From the NCBI GenBank assembly GCA_963795435.1, contig CAWCHV010000003.1, forward strand, positions 62,001-126,000: 64,000 nt of DNA. The letters are read 5' to 3'. Shown here piece after piece: positions 62,542 through 64,000 of the stretch. Position 1 is the stretch's first letter. Every line of letters begins with the position of its first letter. This DNA comes from JAFKFI01 sp963795435 (lineage in GTDB: Bacteria; Pseudomonadota; Alphaproteobacteria; Acetobacterales; Acetobacteraceae). Under the pieces are notes generated by a model that was not told where the DNA came from, did not search any database, and saw nothing but the letters and a program-made list of their open reading frames with translations. The position numbers were made by a program, and so were the translations under genes.

Positions 62542-62638
62542 AATTCCACCCGATCGCACGGGCTGGCGCGGCGGCTGAGATTCGTGCTAATTCCTGAACA
62601 ACTCGACCGACCCGAATTGGTCCGCAAGGAGATCCATC

Positions 62639-62944
62639 GTGAGGTTCATCGTCGCGTCTTTCGCCCTCTCCGCGTTGCTGGCGGGGGCGGTCGTTCCGCA
62701 CTCCGGTTCCGCGCAGACCCCGCAGCAGGAGCGGATGAAATCCTGCAACGCTCAGGCGGGCACTCAGAAGCTCGCGGGCGACGCGCGCAAGAGCTTCATG
62801 AGCGACTGCCTCTCGGGCAAGCCGGCCGCCGCCGCGCCGCAGACGCCGCAGGAGCGGATGAAAAGTTGCAACGCACAGGCCTCGACGCAGAAGATCACGG
62901 GTGACGAACGCAAGACGTTCATGAGCACCTGCCTGCGCGGCTGA
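62639..62944 (+). CDS. PsiF repeat-containing exported protein
   Basis: A 101-residue protein with signal peptide FIVASFALSALLAGAVVPHS and two PsiF repeats of about 33 residues: QERMKSCNAQAGTQKLAGDA and QERMKSCNAQASTQKITGDE, each ending in FMSxCLxG, so each has two conserved cysteines for a disulfide. PsiF in E. coli is phosphate-starvation-inducible; the role is unknown. A GTG start at 62639 is used, with AAGGAG seven bases upstream. The next exported protein gene begins 23 bases downstream. Confidence 0.87.
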   Translation: MRFIVASFALSALLAGAVVPHSGSAQTPQQERMKSCNAQAGTQKLAGDARKSFMSDCLSGKPAAAAPQTPQERMKSCNAQASTQKITGDERKTFMSTCLRG

Positions 62945-62967
62945 ATTCTCTCCGGGAGTCGGAATTG

Positions 62968-63381
62968 ATGCGCACCGCTACTATCGCCTGCCTCGCCCTT
63001 CTGCTCGCTGGCCCGGGCCTCGCCTGGTCACAAACTCCAAGCACGACGCCGGGAACCACCGCACCCCCGAGCACCAGCACGACCAAGCCGATGACGGCCC
63101 CGCCCGCCGCCACGCGGACCACCCACGCCGGACGCACCGCTGCGACCGGCTCGACGGCGCTGCCTGCGGGCGGCTTCGCGACTGAGTCGGAAGCGAAGGC
63201 GCACTGCCCGACGGACAGCGTGGTGTGGGCCAATACGTCCTCGAAGGCGTACCACATGAGCGGAACGAAATACTACGGCAAGACCAAGCGCGGCGCATAT
63301 ATGTGCCAGAAGGAGGCCGACCAGGCCGGCTACCACGGCTCGAAGGCCGGCGCCGTCGCGGCCAAGAAAAAGACGCCCTGA
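62968..63381 (+). CDS. Exported protein with an Ada-like metal-binding-type C-terminus
   Basis: A 137-residue protein: signal peptide TATIACLALLLAGPGLAWSQ, a Thr/Pro-rich low-complexity linker of about 45 residues, then a compact domain SVVWANTSSKAYHMSGTKYY and GKTKRGAYMCQKEADQAGYH. The YHMSGTKYYGKT-x-AYMC spacing resembles the small Ada metal-binding-like domain found in many secreted proteobacterial proteins. The ATG at 62968 has GGGAG nine bases upstream. It lies just after the PsiF gene. Confidence 0.72.
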   Translation: MRTATIACLALLLAGPGLAWSQTPSTTPGTTAPPSTSTTKPMTAPPAATRTTHAGRTAATGSTALPAGGFATESEAKAHCPTDSVVWANTSSKAYHMSGTKYYGKTKRGAYMCQKEADQAGYHGSKAGAVAAKKKTP

Positions 63382-63391
63382 GCCTCCGCCC

Positions 63392-64000
63392 CTAAAACCC
63401 GAACATGTGATCGAGCGAGAAGCCGCCCGCCTCGTCCATCAATCCGTGATAGCCGAACAAGCGGCAGCTCGGATCGCGGATCAGCACGTAGCCGCCTTCG
63501 CCGGCCCGCTCTAGCGCCCACGCGCCAAATGCCGCGTCCGGCCAGATCGTCGCCGAGCCCGCGCAGGCGATTGCGACGGGTTCCTCCGCGACTACGTCGC
63601 CCGCCGCGTCATGCAGCAGCAGGGACGTGCGCGAGGTCTCGTGCCACGGCGCCGAGGCGGGGTAGATCAACACGGAAAAGCTCCGGCGGCGGGCGTCTCC
63701 TAGCTTGAGAAACAATCGCGTGGTCAGGCCCGGCGGTGGGCCGGAGTAGGATTGCGGCTCGTCCTTGTAGGTCATCGCCGTGTTGAAGATGTGCGCGCCG
63801 AAGCTGGTCTCGGCCGCATGGCCGGAGTGCCGGTCCTCGAAGCGCACCAGCGCGTGCATCCAGCCATCGGCCTCGCCGCCCGCGCGGAAATCGTAGACCA
63901 GCTCCGCGTGGCCCCGGCCGGTGCCGGGCAGATCATCGAAATCGAGCGCCAGGGCGTGATCGCGCGGCAGACAGCCAAGAAACCGCTCGGCCACCTTCTC
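63392..64000 (-). CDS. Unidentified protein, C-terminal part
   Basis: The frame is open to the right window edge, so only the last 203 or so residues are seen and the true start lies outside. The visible part is beta-rich: LVYDFRAGGEADGWMHALVR, FGAHIFNTAMTYKDEPQSYS, LFLKLGDARRRSFSVLIYPA and LLLHDAAGDVVAEEPVAIAC, ending SLDHMFGF. No catalytic motif, signal or helix is seen. I do not recognise the family. It is convergent with the preceding exported protein gene. Confidence 0.6.
   Translation of the reverse strand, partial: EKVAERFLGCLPRDHALALDFDDLPGTGRGHAELVYDFRAGGEADGWMHALVRFEDRHSGHAAETSFGAHIFNTAMTYKDEPQSYSGPPPGLTTRLFLKLGDARRRSFSVLIYPASAPWHETSRTSLLLHDAAGDVVAEEPVAIACAGSATIWPDAAFGAWALERAGEGGYVLIRDPSCRLFGYHGLMDEAGGFSLDHMFGF

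Overview
The window is a high-GC (about two thirds G+C or more by eye) chromosomal segment of an alphaproteobacterium, most likely Rhodospirillales and probably Acetobacteraceae. This rests on protein character and gene order: pepA-holC; lgt-midA-pgeF; a ubiK-like gene, ybjN and proC followed by a phasin; ychF-pth-rplY; and heavy use of 4-base ATGA/GTGA stop-start overlaps. Both ends are open: the left edge cuts ligA and the right edge cuts an unidentified gene. No tRNA, rRNA or CRISPR array was seen.

Layout. 1-9.7 kb is housekeeping: the ligA end, Xaa-Pro aminopeptidase, uvrD-prmA, tsaC, pepA-holC. 9.7-16.8 kb holds a lipase-like hydrolase, a 2-hydroxyacid dehydrogenase, an SDR, a palindromic repeat containing an IS110 remnant, a CHRD protein, a TauE-type exporter and the rplY-pth-ychF group. 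17-22.9 kb has a PEP-CTERM surface protein, a GST / histidine phosphatase / flavin-binding protein operon, a methyltransferase and an EmrB-type efflux pump. 23.0-26.3 kb is an AT-richer island: a putative metallopeptidase gene split by an IS66-like element whose two ends directly abut identical 138-bp direct repeats. 26.4-34.7 kb is core again: prs, a lipoprotein, pgeF, midA, lgt, hldD, ubiK-like, ybjN, proC, a TetR-like regulator and a phasin (implying polyhydroxyalkanoate granules).

35.2-43.0 kb carries a five-gene ABC importer operon with a DUF4336 gene between its two permeases, then divergent rraA-like and glcB (malate synthase G). 43-49 kb has an SDR, a class III adenylate cyclase, gamma-glutamyltransferase and a ThDP enzyme. 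49.1-62.5 kb is the main accessory system: a compact minus-strand run of eleven genes (VOC dioxygenase-like, RidA, HpaH-like hydratase, a periplasmic binding protein, an orphan molybdenum hydroxylase large subunit, an HpaB-like monooxygenase, LivHMGF and a second binding protein), divergent from a LysR regulator that is followed by a second RraA-like aldolase. I infer uptake and meta-cleavage of a substituted aromatic, perhaps nitrogen-containing, compound; the substrate is unknown. 62.6-64 kb has small secreted proteins.

Several conserved genes (rplY, hldD and a lipoprotein gene twice) carry single-base gains in short C/G runs, so either the assembly has indel errors or this strain has clustered lesions. 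midA is different: a 118-bp double palindromic repeat lies within its coding region. The same C/G-rich repeat family recurs at five other places, once translated in frame at the start of a permease.
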